In this document: positions 6,288 to 7,072 of the stretch, in pieces
Numbering within the stretch: the first letter of the stretch is position 1
How the letters are laid out: every line of letters starts with the position of its first letter
Assembly: GCA_003526435.1 (NCBI GenBank)
Contig: DPWF01000347.1
Location: 1,504-8,575 of the forward strand
From: Chitinophagaceae bacterium
GTDB taxonomy: Bacteria > Bacteroidota > Bacteroidia > Chitinophagales > Chitinophagaceae
Direction: 5' to 3'
Length of the DNA stretch: 7,072 nucleotides
The notes under the pieces: generated by a model
What the model was told of the DNA's origin: nothing
Databases searched by the model: none
The model's input: the letters and a program-made list of their open reading frames with translations, nothing else
Program-made: the position numbers and the translations under genes

Positions 6288-6313
6288 GGGTCAACAGCAA
6301 TGTTGGCCCTTTT
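6288..6313 (+). terminator. Rho-independent terminator with no gene upstream
   Basis: GGGTCAAC (6288-6295) pairs with GTTGGCCC (6302-6309) through eight base pairs including one G-U, around the loop AGCAAT. It is followed by TTTT and preceded by AAAC, a classic plus-strand terminator with some bidirectional character. The nearest plus-strand gene upstream ends at 5245 behind its own hairpin, and the peptidase gene reads away on the other strand. It may end a small RNA, or block or attenuate readthrough into radA. Confidence 0.6.
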
Positions 6314-6470
6314 ACATGCCCGTCAGTATTGCATTTCAGCGGTTTTTCGTTTTTATTTTCCTGCTTTTCTGCTTCCCTAAAAGTGATGTTTTCACCGTTT
6401 ATTTTCTGCTATGATTGTGCATGATTTTTTTCATGAAAAGAACTCATCAAATCAACATTATCTTTAGCAA

Positions 6471-7072
6471 ATGAGTAAAATAAAAACTGCTTTTTTCTGT
6501 AGTAACTGTGGATATGAAAGTGCAAAATGGATCGGAAAATGTCCTTCCTGTTCTGAATGGAATACTTTCACCGAAGAAGTGTTAGACAAAGGAAATAAAA
6601 CAACCGAAAAATGGGATGATTATAAACAGGAAAAGAGAAATGCAAAAACAATTTCACTCAGCGAAGTAATTACAACTGAAGAGAAAAGAATCAGGAGCCA
6701 GGATACGGAACTTGATAGGGTACTGGGTGGTGGTATTGTTCCGGGGAGTATAATTCTTGTAGCAGGTGAACCAGGTATCGGCAAGAGTACACTTTTCCTG
6801 CAAAATGGTTTACTGATGAAACAACTCACTGTTTTGTACATCAGTGGTGAGGAAAGTGAACAACAGATAAAGATGCGTGCCGACCGTTTAAAGATTCAAA
6901 ACGAAAATTTTTACCTGCTCACTGAAACTTCTACACAAACAATTTTTCAGGAAATTAAAAAACTGAAACCTCAACTGGTGATCGTTGATTCGATCCAGAC
7001 ACTTCAGTCTAATATCATCGATTCTTCTGCCGGAACTGTTTCACAGATCCGTGAATGTGCTGCAGAATTTCT
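6471..7072 (+). CDS. radA: DNA repair protein RadA, N-terminal part
   Basis: RadA is a RecA-like ATPase and helicase that promotes branch migration of recombination intermediates. The first 200 codons are present and the gene runs off the right edge. An N-terminal zinc finger has C10, C13, C24 and C27 (CSNCGYE, then CPSCSEWNTF). The ATPase domain has the Walker A GEPGIGKST (99-107), the segment YISGEESEQQIKMRADRL (123-140) and the Walker B strand LVIVDSIQTL (169-178). The RadA-specific KNRFG motif and the C-terminal Lon-like domain would lie beyond the window. The ATG at 6471 is directly followed by the conserved start of the zinc finger, so it is secure; no Shine-Dalgarno is present. It is preceded by the long non-coding region and shows no cotranscribed upstream gene. 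Confidence 0.97.
   Translation, partial: MSKIKTAFFCSNCGYESAKWIGKCPSCSEWNTFTEEVLDKGNKTTEKWDDYKQEKRNAKTISLSEVITTEEKRIRSQDTELDRVLGGGIVPGSIILVAGEPGIGKSTLFLQNGLLMKQLTVLYISGEESEQQIKMRADRLKIQNENFYLLTETSTQTIFQEIKKLKPQLVIVDSIQTLQSNIIDSSAGTVSQIRECAAEF

Larger units (their letters stand above)
6011..6470. other. 460-bp non-coding region between the peptidase gene and radA
   Basis: No convincing protein gene lies here. Reading from the left it holds the peptidase promoter candidate, a weak AT hairpin (AAAAAG/CTTTTT, 6094-6110), the 8-bp palindrome CGGTACCG (6129-6136), two small palindromes (6156-6170 and 6174-6186), an AT-rich stretch (6187-6230), an apparent terminator (6288-6313) and a T-rich leader before radA. 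A near -7 element, TATCTTTA, lies at 6459-6466, just ahead of the radA ATG. The length is large compared with other gaps in this window, and the internal terminator suggests an RNA transcribed from inside the region. I do not recognise 6S RNA, SRP RNA, tmRNA or a riboswitch in it. Confidence 0.6.

Noticed and set aside
6316..6414. A 32-codon plus-strand ORF of hydrophobic, Phe-rich residues (starts MPVSIAFQRFFVF)
   Set aside because: It begins directly behind a terminator, the composition follows from a T-rich strand, no motif or start signal is visible, and the expected number of such ORFs in AT-rich DNA is high.
6011..6470. Possible 6S RNA, SRP RNA, tmRNA or riboswitch in the long gap
   Set aside because: I found no recognisable conserved core, tRNA-like end or aptamer sequence; only the terminator and small palindromes can be supported.
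1..7072. A new defence, mobile or biosynthetic system
   Set aside because: All long genes belong to well-known housekeeping or conserved families, and base composition does not change visibly along the window.

Overview
This is a chromosomal window from a member of the Bacteroidota, most likely a Chitinophagaceae-type organism. The evidence is a gldE fragment behind mutY and ssb, an RNase E/G of the short Bacteroidota type (about 516 aa), an HU protein directly upstream of that RNase region, start codons without Shine-Dalgarno sequences, and a few matches to the Bacteroidota -7 promoter element TAnnTTTG. The family-level placement is from recalled gene order and protein similarity, not from a search.

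Layout. Positions 1-1987 on the minus strand hold mutY, ssb and a truncated gldE in transcription order, a DNA repair and replication cluster running into a membrane protein gene. A 215-bp divergent region (1988-2202) separates mutY from a plus-strand group: an HU-family DNA-binding protein, a membrane-anchored TPR protein starting 22 bp after it, and a 31-aa very basic protein that resembles the AURKAIP1/COX24 (mS38/bS22-like) ribosomal family. A strong hairpin terminator (3520-3560) follows. A 134-bp leader then precedes an RNase E/G gene (3695-5245). This gene converges on a minus-strand YugP-type membrane zinc metallopeptidase (5315-6010). A hairpin with a perfect 20-bp stem, built from eight consecutive 7-nt units, fills the gap between the two stop codons. 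A 460-bp non-coding region (6011-6470), which contains an apparently ownerless terminator and two small palindromes, leads to the 5' part of radA, cut by the window end.

How the genes fit together. The content is housekeeping. MutY removes A mispaired with 8-oxoG, SSB coats single-stranded DNA, RadA processes recombination intermediates, HU shapes the nucleoid, RNase E/G processes RNA, and the small basic protein probably belongs to the ribosome. I see no mobile element, CRISPR array, tRNA, rRNA, phage gene or defence system, and no evidence for a new multi-gene system. The points most worth a second look are the unannotated-size ORF at 3401, the heptad hairpin at 5245-5309, and the orphan terminator upstream of radA.
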